From the NCBI GenBank assembly GCA_023393485.1, contig JAEWLD010000280.1, positions 1 through 9,403 on the forward strand: a stretch of 9,403 bases of DNA, in the 5' to 3' direction. Below the pieces are notes generated by a model. The model was not told the origin of the DNA and made no database searches. It saw nothing but the letters and a program-made list of their open reading frames with translations. The position numbers and the translations under genes are program-made. This document shows positions 1 to 6,257 of the stretch, one piece after another; the stretch's first letter is position 1; each line of letters opens with the position of its first letter. This DNA is from Bacteroidota bacterium. GTDB lineage: Bacteria > Bacteroidota > Bacteroidia > Flavobacteriales > Flavobacteriaceae.

Positions 1-303
1 GTCAAGCCGCGCGATAAAATTTTGCATGAATACATCAACCTGGTCAAACAATTCAATGATGCGTTCAACGTTGGGCATTTCTTCGTATTCGGTATAGGCA
101 ACATTTAAATCCATTGCCGTGTTGGCAATCCAAAACTGATAGGTATTTGCAATATGCACCAGAAGATTCCGGATACTGCCGCCACGACCGAAAGCTGTAT
201 TCTGGTTGATAAAGTCTTCGGGTTTGATTGTCGTGCAATAATCAAACAGGACTTTTCTGGAACCTGTGATCCATTCGTATTGTTGACCCGCCAGGATTTT
301 CAT
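1..303 (-). CDS. DinB-family protein, N-terminal 101 residues (cut by window edge)
   Basis: This is the first 101 codons of a minus-strand gene whose 3' end lies outside the window. It begins MKILAGQQYEW, and the segment around residues 47-54 (LLVHIANT, with H50) matches the first metal-ligand histidine of the DinB/YfiT-like four-helix bundle. F54-W58 follow as the usual aromatic patch (TYQFW). Family members are about 150-170 residues, so roughly two thirds is present; the later histidines that complete the metal site are not visible. Some relatives are thiol-dependent transferases or DNA-damage-inducible proteins, but most are uncharacterised and no substrate can be read here. The start ATG overlaps the stop of the large upstream gene in an ATGA arrangement, so it is probably co-transcribed and translationally coupled. 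The predicted product is cytoplasmic, unlike its secreted neighbour. Family assignment is good; function is unknown. Confidence 0.8.
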   Translation of the reverse strand, partial: MKILAGQQYEWITGSRKVLFDYCTTIKPEDFINQNTAFGRGGSIRNLLVHIANTYQFWIANTAMDLNVAYTEYEEMPNVERIIELFDQVDVFMQNFIARLD

Positions 304-3300
304 CGTTTCATTGCAAAGTGCCCGCGGTATTTTTTTCCGTCTTCCCGTATAACCAAAAACCAATAGTCAGTAGATGGCAAAGGTTCGCCGTTATAATTGC
401 CGTCCCAACCGGGGCTGTCCGGTAAAAAGCCTGTGATGAGCTTGCCGTAGCGGTCAAAGATATAAGTCATCAGGTGAGGTTCAGCTTCTGAGAATTTGAC
501 GCGCCAAAAATCGTTATGGCCATCGCCGTTCGGGGTAAAGAAGCGCGGATAATTCAGCAGCCATACATTTTCGCTGACGATGCCGCAGCCGTTGTCATCT
601 TTGACATACACAGTGTAAGAGCCTGGCGAAAGATCGGTAAAGACATTCGAGCTTTGGTAATGCACGCCGTCAATCGAATACACATAGTCACCCACACCGG
701 AACCGTCAAGCACCACAGTAATTGAATTGTCCTCTGCGGTCCAGTCAGAAAAAGTGACTTCGTGTATCGTAGCCGCATTGGATACGACGACATCAAACGG
801 AAAAACGCCGACGCAATCACCGTCGGTAACGGTTAAAGAATATTGGCCGCCTTGCGCGATGGTCACCGAAAGCACGTTTTGCTGGCCCGTAGACCAACTG
901 TAGCTGTCAAAGCCCGGCGGCGCGGTAACAGTCACGAGCCCGCCTTCGCAAAGTCCCCAGGTTTGCCGCATTATCGGGACAGGATACCGATGGACGATGA
1001 GATCAAAAGATGTGATGTCAAAGCAGTCGCCGTTGCTTGGAAGATAGACCAGCCTTGCGTATATAGTGGTGTTGCCCGAAGTATAGCTGTCTGGCAGCGG
1101 ATTGATGCCAGCCGCAGCATCAGCCTGCGTGGCGTGATACGTGAGCAGGTAATCTGCCAGATTTTGGTTTCCGATAATCTGTGCATTTTGCGAGCTCAGC
1201 AAAAAAGTTTCCTGCCCGTTTTGTGAAACATCGTCGCAGGCTTCCATGTCATCGGGCTGAATCGCGGTGGCAAGCGACGGCAGTTGGGCCACATCGGCAT
1301 CACCGGTTGCGATATGCCCGCAGGCGTGCTGCACTTCAAATGTATAAACCGCCTGCTCGAGGCCGGTAAAAATATTGTTGTTGCCATTGTCTATCACGAA
1401 TGGTTGCCCATTTTTCTTGATGATTTTGTAAGTCAGCGGCGGAACGCCGTTGGTCAAAACCCTGATGCTGGCCGATGCGCCGTCGCAGGTAATTTTCTCA
1501 AATCCGGTGATCTCAAAAACGCCGGTATATTCGAATTCCTGTATGGTTTCGACGCAATTCTTGAATTCGCCAATATTCCCATCCTCAAAGCTTTGGAAAT
1601 ATTTCAGGATGCGAAACTGTCCTGTAAAAGTGATGTTGAGCGTAGTGACATTCGCGGTTATCGGAAAGCTGTTCAAAGCGGTCGGCGCAGTGCCTTCAAC
1701 ATATGCTACGCCGGTAGCCGGATGGCCCCAACTACCGGTTGCGGGATTAAACTTTTGCAGAAAAAAAGAAGCGCTCGCATTTGTGATGTGATTGAACGTG
1801 AAATCAAATGAACCGCAGTGCGGCGTAATGGTAAAGTCATTTATAGTCGTGCTGTAGCCGGCTACGTTCAAATCAATATCGTGCTGCTGGCCACAACTGT
1901 CTGTCACATGGAAACTGTAAGCGCCCGGGATCATTCCCGCCATAGAAAGCGTTCCCGTGGTTAAAATGAAGCTTCCAACATCATACGGCACCGTTTGCGG
2001 GTAACCAGGCGGCGCGGCGGTCATGGTCGCGGCGGTCAAATTCGTACTTGCACCGCGGATCCGTATGCCGCCCAAGCCCGTTGTGCAATCTGCACGCGTC
2101 AAGGCAGTGGTTGAGGTGGCCAGTCCGGGAACGACAAAATCATAATCGTATACATTGTCACACTCATCGACCAAGTGCACGGTATAATTTCCTTCGAGCA
2201 ACGGATCGAGAACGAGGCCGTCTTCTTCGGTGATGAAAACCGAAACATCATCGGGAAGCGGGTTCGGATACGTACTCGGTGCCGCCGTAATTACGGCCGA
2301 TACTATTGTAAATCCCGGAATTTCGATGGTGACTTCGCTCATGTTGGATTGGCATCCGGGATAAGGAACCGATACGTCAGTAGGTTCCGGCGGATCGTAT
2401 ACAAGGGTAATCTGTCCTTGCGCAGTATGACCGCAACCGTCGGTAATCTCAACGACGTAATTACCCCACGGCACAGGATTGTCTTCAGCGCCGTAGGGAA
2501 TCGGCTGCTCGGTGAACGGTCCGGGATGGCCGGGATTGAACGCCGTTGGATCAAATCCTGCCGGCGCGGTAATCCAGTTTACGGTAATCGGGAACATAAA
2601 AAACGATGGATGCAGGGTAAGGAACTTTTGTCCGCACTCGGCGATTTCCGCAACCAGCGCTACAGTCAATTCCGCGTCGACCATGTTGTTCTCGCGGACG
2701 AAAACATTGCCACAATGGTCGGTAACCGTCAAATCATAAGTATATGACTGGCCATAATAAAGCGGCAACACGGTTTGTACATCTTCGGCTGCAGTACCGC
2801 CTGACAGAAGTGTGCGCGTGATAGTGATCGGCGCGCCGCCGCCCGGAGGATGAATAGTATACTCGAGTGTGAGCGGATAAGTCAGGATGTCGTTCAGCGA
2901 TGGTGTCAGTACGTTGGAAACCGAAATGCTGTTGCAGTCAGACAGTTCGGGTTGGGTAAATTCAACCTGACCAATCGTAATTTGTACCGCATCTGAAATC
3001 ACGGTGTGTGTTGTCACCCAACCAACGCCGCAATTGTCAATCACCCTGACTTCATATTGGCCGGCGGGAATATTACTGAAAACCGGTGAAGTCTGCGGCG
3101 TTATAATCACCGGGCCGGAAATAATCTCATAAAAAGCGCCGACGCCGGATGTGATCGTGACGCTTATGCTGCCGTCAGGGCCGCAAAACGCGTTTGTACT
3201 GTCTAGTCCATAGGTCAGTGGGACAATCGTGTTGTTGATCGTGATTTCCTGTTGCTGCGAGTTTGACTCGCCGTTGAGAGATTGCATAGCGACAACCAGA

Positions 3301-3590
3301 TAGGTTCCGGCGGTCCGCCCGCCGAGGGTTGGCGTAGACTGGACAGCGATGGGATTGGTAATGTCTGGCAACTGGAAAATGCGGTATTCAATGGTTGCGG
3401 CCGGATCTGTTCCTGAAACCAAAAAAGACAGTGTTCCGTTGCCGAGACAGCTTTCATCGGTTTTGGTGACCGTCAGCGTGAAATCGGGCAGCGTGGCAAA
3501 CGCATTTAGCGTAAAGAAACAGCAGATCAAATAGATGAACAGGCCATTCCTTCCACTGAAACAGGAAGTGATATATATTTTTCTTTTCAC
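300..3590 (-). CDS. Large cell-surface protein with T9SS type B sorting domain (gliding motility-associated C-terminal domain)
   Basis: 1096 residues. Residues 1-32 are a signal peptide (basic start MKRK, hydrophobic 17-32, likely cleavage after AFA). The mature part is a string of beta-sandwich modules, many ending in a motif such as YEVRVIDNCG (179-188), YDLTVTDHCG (285-294), YVVEITDGCG (378-387), YTVHLVDECD (469-478) and YSFHVTDSCG (558-567), reminiscent of SprB-type repeats. Residues ~584-690 contain a module with WGHP and FQSFEDG segments. Residues ~770-868 form an Asp/Cys-rich module and ~870-930 a PKD/Ig-like one (YSWSTGQ). From 1014 the type B sorting domain starts with FFTPNGDGHNDFW and ends GHFAMKR. 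Known role of the signal: export across the outer membrane by T9SS and surface attachment. An adhesin or gliding-related role is inference. Start is GTG; no upstream ATG is in frame and the next Met is far beyond the signal peptide. The stop overlaps the DinB-family start. Confidence 0.9.
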   Translation of the reverse strand: MKRKIYITSCFSGRNGLFIYLICCFFTLNAFATLPDFTLTVTKTDESCLGNGTLSFLVSGTDPAATIEYRIFQLPDITNPIAVQSTPTLGGRTAGTYLVVAMQSLNGESNSQQQEITINNTIVPLTYGLDSTNAFCGPDGSISVTITSGVGAFYEIISGPVIITPQTSPVFSNIPAGQYEVRVIDNCGVGWVTTHTVISDAVQITIGQVEFTQPELSDCNSISVSNVLTPSLNDILTYPLTLEYTIHPPGGGAPITITRTLLSGGTAAEDVQTVLPLYYGQSYTYDLTVTDHCGNVFVRENNMVDAELTVALVAEIAECGQKFLTLHPSFFMFPITVNWITAPAGFDPTAFNPGHPGPFTEQPIPYGAEDNPVPWGNYVVEITDGCGHTAQGQITLVYDPPEPTDVSVPYPGCQSNMSEVTIEIPGFTIVSAVITAAPSTYPNPLPDDVSVFITEEDGLVLDPLLEGNYTVHLVDECDNVYDYDFVVPGLATSTTALTRADCTTGLGGIRIRGASTNLTAATMTAAPPGYPQTVPYDVGSFILTTGTLSMAGMIPGAYSFHVTDSCGQQHDIDLNVAGYSTTINDFTITPHCGSFDFTFNHITNASASFFLQKFNPATGSWGHPATGVAYVEGTAPTALNSFPITANVTTLNITFTGQFRILKYFQSFEDGNIGEFKNCVETIQEFEYTGVFEITGFEKITCDGASASIRVLTNGVPPLTYKIIKKNGQPFVIDNGNNNIFTGLEQAVYTFEVQHACGHIATGDADVAQLPSLATAIQPDDMEACDDVSQNGQETFLLSSQNAQIIGNQNLADYLLTYHATQADAAAGINPLPDSYTSGNTTIYARLVYLPSNGDCFDITSFDLIVHRYPVPIMRQTWGLCEGGLVTVTAPPGFDSYSWSTGQQNVLSVTIAQGGQYSLTVTDGDCVGVFPFDVVVSNAATIHEVTFSDWTAEDNSITVVLDGSGVGDYVYSIDGVHYQSSNVFTDLSPGSYTVYVKDDNGCGIVSENVWLLNYPRFFTPNGDGHNDFWRVKFSEAEPHLMTYIFDRYGKLITGFLPDSPGWDGNYNGEPLPSTDYWFLVIREDGKKYRGHFAMKR
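1857..2381 (-). repeat. Two tandem ~85-residue modules inside the type B surface protein
   Basis: Residues 404-488 and 494-578 align over their whole length. Both have an early Cys (C413, C502), then ITAAPSTYP or MTAAPPGYP, then P-DDVSVFI or P-YDVGSFI, then a GNYTVHLVDEC or GAYSFHVTDSC ending, and close with VPGL or VAGY. The preceding module (~309-400) is a more distant copy with TAPAGF and YVVEITDGCG. This reads as internal duplication of a beta-sandwich unit, typical of stalk regions in Bacteroidota adhesins. The copies differ enough that the duplication is old. Confidence 0.7.
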
Positions 3591-3618
3591 CGGAAAGTCG
3601 CAATTTTTTTCGGCGGTT

Positions 3619-3649
3619 CTAAGGTAATGAAAAATTAACTACGATTTAA
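3619..3649 (-). promoter_or_regulatory. Candidate promoter of the type B protein gene
   Basis: On the minus strand TACCTTAG (3626-3619) is one base off the Bacteroidota -7 element TAnnTTTG. A TTA lies 20 nt upstream (3649-3647) in place of the -33 TTG. It would give a leader of about 20 nt before the GTG at 3590. Both boxes are imperfect, so the support is modest. Confidence 0.35.
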
Positions 3650-3731
3650 GGATTATTATTTAAAGCCGTTGAAAGTCAGTGCTACCGGATAAACTGCGAG
3701 CTTGAAGACCTTTTGCCGGCAGCGTATGTAT

Positions 3732-3813
3732 TTTCTTTGGCAGTCGCTTCGCTCAAAACTGCTTTTTGTGGAAACCCCAAAGGTTTTCAAAACCTTTGGG
3801 GTTTGCAAAGAAA
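3732..3813. repeat. 82-bp nested inverted-repeat element (predicted three-way junction), possible REP/MITE-like repeat
   Basis: Outer arms TTTCTTTG (3732-3739) and CAAAGAAA (3806-3813) are exact complements. Inside them sit two further hairpins. GCAGT (3740-3744) pairs with ACTGC (3758-3762). The perfect 16-bp arms AAACCCCAAAGGTTTT (3772-3787) and AAAACCTTTGGGGTTT (3789-3804) are separated by one base. The three stems together can fold as a cloverleaf-like three-way junction in DNA or RNA. It is not followed by a T-tract on the plus strand and is 200 bp from either gene, so it is not an ordinary terminator. A dispersed flavobacterial intergenic repeat is my best guess; copy number cannot be seen from one window. 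Confidence 0.65.
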
Positions 3814-3877
3814 CTCATTACCGAAGACAATAGCTCCGCCGGCGCGCGTGCAAAACCCAAACTTCAACCCAAACCGC

Positions 3878-3907
3878 TTGCACATTCAAAAATAATCCTT
3901 ACCTTTG
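3878..3907 (+). promoter_or_regulatory. rpsA promoter (Bacteroidota -33/-7 type)
   Basis: TTG at 3878-3880, a 19-nt spacer and TACCTTTG at 3900-3907 match exactly the consensus recognised by the primary sigma factor of Bacteroidota (TTG, about 19 nt, TAnnTTTG). Transcription should start near 3912-3914, giving a leader of about 114 nt before the rpsA ATG. Confidence 0.75.
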
Positions 3908-3965
3908 CGCACCTTTTGGCGAAAACGGGTTTCCCTTTAGGTATCAATCATTTAAGTAAAAACAA

Positions 3966-3992
3966 CTTCTGTTTTTTGTTCGCAACCAGAAG
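3966..3992 (+). promoter_or_regulatory. Hairpin in the rpsA leader
   Basis: CTTCTG (3966-3971) is complementary to CAGAAG (3987-3992). Inside it GTT (3978-3980) pairs with AAC (3984-3986), leaving a six-U bulge on the 5' side. The hairpin ends 34 nt before the start codon, in a U-rich leader. S1 proteins bind single-stranded A/U-rich RNA, and E. coli S1 represses its own mRNA through a structured leader. A similar role here is only a possibility. Confidence 0.3.
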
Positions 3993-4026
3993 CCCGGAAA
4001 AAACAGGATACAAATTTTTTATCAGC

Positions 4027-5796
4027 ATGTCTGAATTATTGAAATCACAAGAAGAGTTTTTGAACAACTTCAACTGGCACAACTTCCAGGAAGGCATTGA
4101 CGCAGTAGACGAAAAGCATCTCAAGGAATTTGAAGAACTCGTTTCAAAAACCTTCATCGACACCGATCAGGAAGAAGTAGTCGAAGGTGTGGTTGTCCGC
4201 ATCACTGACCGCGACGTCATCGTTGACATCAACGCGAAGTCTGAAGGTGTTATCTCATTGAACGAATTCCGTTACAACCCAGCCCTGAAAGTCGGCGACA
4301 AAGTTGAGGTTCTCATCGACGTCCGCGAAGACAAGACAGGCCAATTGGTGTTGTCTCACCGTAAAGCGCGTACCATCAAGTCTTGGGACCGCGTTATCGC
4401 TGCCCACGAAACGGGCGAAATCGTCAACGGTTTTGTAAAGTGCAGGACTAAAGGCGGTATGATCGTCGACGTATTCGGAATCGAGGCGTTCTTGCCAGGT
4501 TCGCAAATCGACGTGAAGCCGATCCGCGACTACGACGTTTACGTCAACAAAATGATGGAATTCAAAGTGGTGAAAATCAACCACGAATTCAAGAACGTTG
4601 TCGTATCGCACAAAGCGCTTATCGAAGCCGACATCGAAGTACAGAAAAAAGAAATCATCGGTCAATTGCAAAAAGGCCAGGTATTGGAAGGCGTTGTCAA
4701 GAACATCACTTCTTACGGTGTATTCATCGACCTTGGCGGCGTAGACGGATTGATCCACATTACAGACCTTTCTTGGTCGCGCATCAACCACCCGAGCGAA
4801 GTTTTGGAACTCGACCAGAAACTCAACGTTGTTATCCTGGATTTCGACGACGAGAAAACACGTATCCAATTGGGCTTGAAGCAGCTTAATGCTCACCCTT
4901 GGGATGCACTCGATCCGAACCTTTCGGTTGGCGACAAGGTGAAAGGCAAAGTAGTAGTTATTGCTGACTACGGCGCGTTCATTGAAGTGGCTGAAGGCGT
5001 TGAAGGACTTATCCACGTTTCTGAAATGTCATGGTCTACGCACTTGCGCTCGGCTCAGGATTTCGTGAAAGTCGGCGACGTTGTCGAAGCACAAATTTTG
5101 ACCTTGGACCGCGAAGACCGCAAAATGTCTTTGGGTATCAAGCAATTGACACAAGATCCTTGGACCGACATCACTGCGAAATATCCGGTAGGTTCTAAAC
5201 ATACAGGAATCGTTCGCAACTTCACCAACTTCGGCGTATTCGTTGAATTGGAAGAAGGCATCGACGGCCTGATCTACATCTCTGACTTGTCTTGGACCAA
5301 GAAGATCAAGCACCCGTCAGAATTCGTTAACGTAGGCGACAAGCTTGACGTTGTAGTTCTCGAGCTCGATGTTGACGGACGCAAATTGTCACTTGGCCAC
5401 AAACAAACCCAGCCAAACCCTTGGGATAAATATGAAGATGCGTTTGGCGTTGGAACCGTTCACAACGGAACCGTTGCCGAAATCGTCGACAAAGGCGCTA
5501 CCGTTGAATTCAACGAAGACATCGTTGCGTTCATCCCGGCACGCCACCTCGAGAAAGAAGACGGCAAAAAACTGAAAAAAGGCGAAGTAGCCGATTTCAA
5601 GGTAATCGAATTCAACAAGGAGTTCAAAAGGGTAGTGGCTTCACATACTGCGACTTTCCGTGAGGAAGAAGAGAAGAATGTGCGTCAGGCCCAGGAGAAC
5701 AATTCCAACAACGCACCTGCTGCAACGTTGGGAGACAACAATGACATCCTTGCCGGTTTGAAAGCCAAAATGGAAAAGAACGAGAACAAGAAGTAA
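4027..5796 (+). CDS. rpsA: 30S ribosomal protein S1
   Basis: 589 residues, the usual size in Flavobacteriaceae. Six S1 (OB-fold) repeats lie at about 48-112, 130-197, 217-286, 302-373, 388-460 and 475-545. Repeats 3-5 carry the strongest signature, for example ITSYGVFIDLGGVDGLIH, IADYGAFIEVAEGVEGLIH and FTNFGVFVELEEGIDGLIY. Repeats 1, 2 and 6 are more divergent; in E. coli the first two anchor S1 to the ribosome and the later ones bind mRNA. A charged, Asn-rich tail (546-589) ends NENKK. The start MSELLKSQEEF at 4027 is chosen because it follows the promoter and an A/U-rich leader with A at -3 and -6, and matches the family length. The frame stays open upstream to 3766 but would run through the promoter and the palindrome. 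Strong C-ending codon preference (AAC, TTC, GAC, ATC) fits very high expression. It is a single-gene unit with its own promoter and terminator. Confidence 0.97.
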   Translation: MSELLKSQEEFLNNFNWHNFQEGIDAVDEKHLKEFEELVSKTFIDTDQEEVVEGVVVRITDRDVIVDINAKSEGVISLNEFRYNPALKVGDKVEVLIDVREDKTGQLVLSHRKARTIKSWDRVIAAHETGEIVNGFVKCRTKGGMIVDVFGIEAFLPGSQIDVKPIRDYDVYVNKMMEFKVVKINHEFKNVVVSHKALIEADIEVQKKEIIGQLQKGQVLEGVVKNITSYGVFIDLGGVDGLIHITDLSWSRINHPSEVLELDQKLNVVILDFDDEKTRIQLGLKQLNAHPWDALDPNLSVGDKVKGKVVVIADYGAFIEVAEGVEGLIHVSEMSWSTHLRSAQDFVKVGDVVEAQILTLDREDRKMSLGIKQLTQDPWTDITAKYPVGSKHTGIVRNFTNFGVFVELEEGIDGLIYISDLSWTKKIKHPSEFVNVGDKLDVVVLELDVDGRKLSLGHKQTQPNPWDKYEDAFGVGTVHNGTVAEIVDKGATVEFNEDIVAFIPARHLEKEDGKKLKKGEVADFKVIEFNKEFKRVVASHTATFREEEEKNVRQAQENNSNNAPAATLGDNNDILAGLKAKMEKNENKK

Positions 5797-5817
5797 TTCT
5801 TATTCTTTGATGATAAG

Positions 5818-5846
5818 AGCCTCGTAGTGATACGGGGCTTTTTTTA
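5818..5846 (+). terminator. Intrinsic terminator of rpsA
   Basis: AGCCTCGTA (5818-5826), loop GTGA, TACGGGGCT (5831-5839): a 9-bp stem with one wobble pair, followed by a run of T. It begins 21 nt after the rpsA stop. Confidence 0.85.
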
Positions 5847-5899
5847 TTTATTGACTTTCACTGCGATAAATTCATAAATCTACTTCAAACCAGACCGTT

Positions 5900-6154
5900 A
5901 TGAAAAGAATTTACATCTCGTGCGTTCTGTTGGTTTGTTGTTTGGCAGGCGCCCAAACCATTACTTTTCCGGATTCGAATTTTAAGGCGAAATTGCTTCA
6001 GCCAGGAACTGCCCAGAATGAATTTTGATGTTTCGTCTTTAAATCCGCTCCCCGGAATAAAACCATCGACAATTCCGGATTGCGTGCCGGGAAGTATTTC
6101 ACCAAAGTCAATTCGAGCCGCGGCACGGCAGTGGCCAAATTGGTCAGACAGTAA
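5900..6154 (+). pseudogene. Internally deleted remnant of a T9SS type A (LRR-family-like) secreted protein
   Basis: The 5' part starts MKRIYISCVLLVCCLAGAQ, a signal peptide, followed by ITFPDSNFKAKLLQ, which matches the mature N-terminus of the downstream LRR protein (INIPDVKFKTRLLD). The reading frame meets TGA at 6026-6028 (codon 43). Continuing in the same frame, 6065-6151 encodes IDNSGLRAGKYF-TKV-SSRGTAVAKLVRQ and then TAA at 6152-6154. This aligns without gaps to the last 29 residues of the downstream protein (15 identical), the end of a type A sorting domain. The ~900 residues expected between the two parts are missing. So this is a paralogue collapsed by an internal deletion, with a later or junction-derived stop. 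As it stands only a 42-residue secreted peptide could be made. A weak terminator follows, consistent with a former complete transcription unit. No convincing promoter was found. Confidence 0.8.
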
Positions 6155-6158
6155 AATT

Positions 6159-6184
6159 AGCCCCGAAAACAGAGGCTTTTTTTT
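6159..6184 (+). terminator. Weak intrinsic terminator after the T9SS remnant
   Basis: AGCC (6159-6162) pairs with GGCT (6174-6177) around an 11-nt loop, with one further possible pair after a mismatch. Eight T follow. The stem is short, but its position four bases after the remnant's stop and the T-tract support a terminator. Confidence 0.55.
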
Positions 6185-6204
6185 ATTTGCGAATTCGGCG
6201 AAGC

Positions 6205-6212
6205 AACCTTTG
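6205..6212 (+). promoter_or_regulatory. Candidate -7 element for the LRR protein gene
   Basis: AACCTTTG differs from TAnnTTTG only in its first base and is followed by GCAAAAAT, a context similar to the rpsA promoter. The nearest upstream TTG (6187-6189) is only 15 nt away rather than 19. It would give a leader of about 40 nt. Confidence 0.35.
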
Positions 6213-6257
6213 CAAAAATCCGTATCTCTTTTTTGTACATTCACCAAACAACACACT

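Larger units (their letters stand above)
3591..4026. other. Divergent intergenic region between the type B protein gene and rpsA
   Basis: 436 bases without a convincing gene. It holds a weak minus-strand promoter candidate close to the GTG start, an 82-bp nested inverted-repeat element, the rpsA promoter and a leader of about 114 nt. Positions 3650-3731 contain nothing I recognise beyond the 8-bp palindrome TGCCGGCA at 3714-3721. Frames reading into this region from rpsA are accidental extensions without coding character. Confidence 0.7.

Noticed and set aside
1284..1811. Plus-strand open frame of 175 codons opposite the type B protein gene
   Set aside because: Same reasoning: an antisense frame over a real gene with no domain or start signals.
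2175..2747. Plus-strand open frame of 190 codons opposite the type B protein gene
   Set aside because: Arg-rich translation without recognisable domain, lying wholly within a well-supported gene on the other strand.
3650..3731. Region searched for a tRNA, riboswitch or small RNA
   Set aside because: Only an 8-bp palindrome (TGCCGGCA) is visible, with no cloverleaf, conserved aptamer core or terminator.
3772..3804. 16-bp perfect palindrome considered as an intrinsic terminator
   Set aside because: No T-tract follows on either strand and no gene ends nearby; both neighbours start away from it.
3766..4026. Upstream extension of the rpsA frame from a TTG
   Set aside because: It would translate the palindrome and the promoter. 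The ATG at 4027 gives the family's length and N-terminus.
4255..5016. Minus-strand open frame of 253 codons inside rpsA
   Set aside because: It is a shadow of rpsA: strong codon bias of a highly expressed gene leaves the opposite strand open. The translation is full of Asp/Val/Phe runs, with no signal, motif or initiation context.
5851..5882. TTG at 5851 with TAAATCTA 21 nt downstream, as promoter of the remnant
   Set aside because: The -7 box lacks the TTTG half and the spacing is off, so it is not reported as a promoter.
6018..6257. Upstream extension of the LRR protein frame
   Set aside because: It crosses the remnant and a terminator and places 80 residues before an obvious signal peptide.
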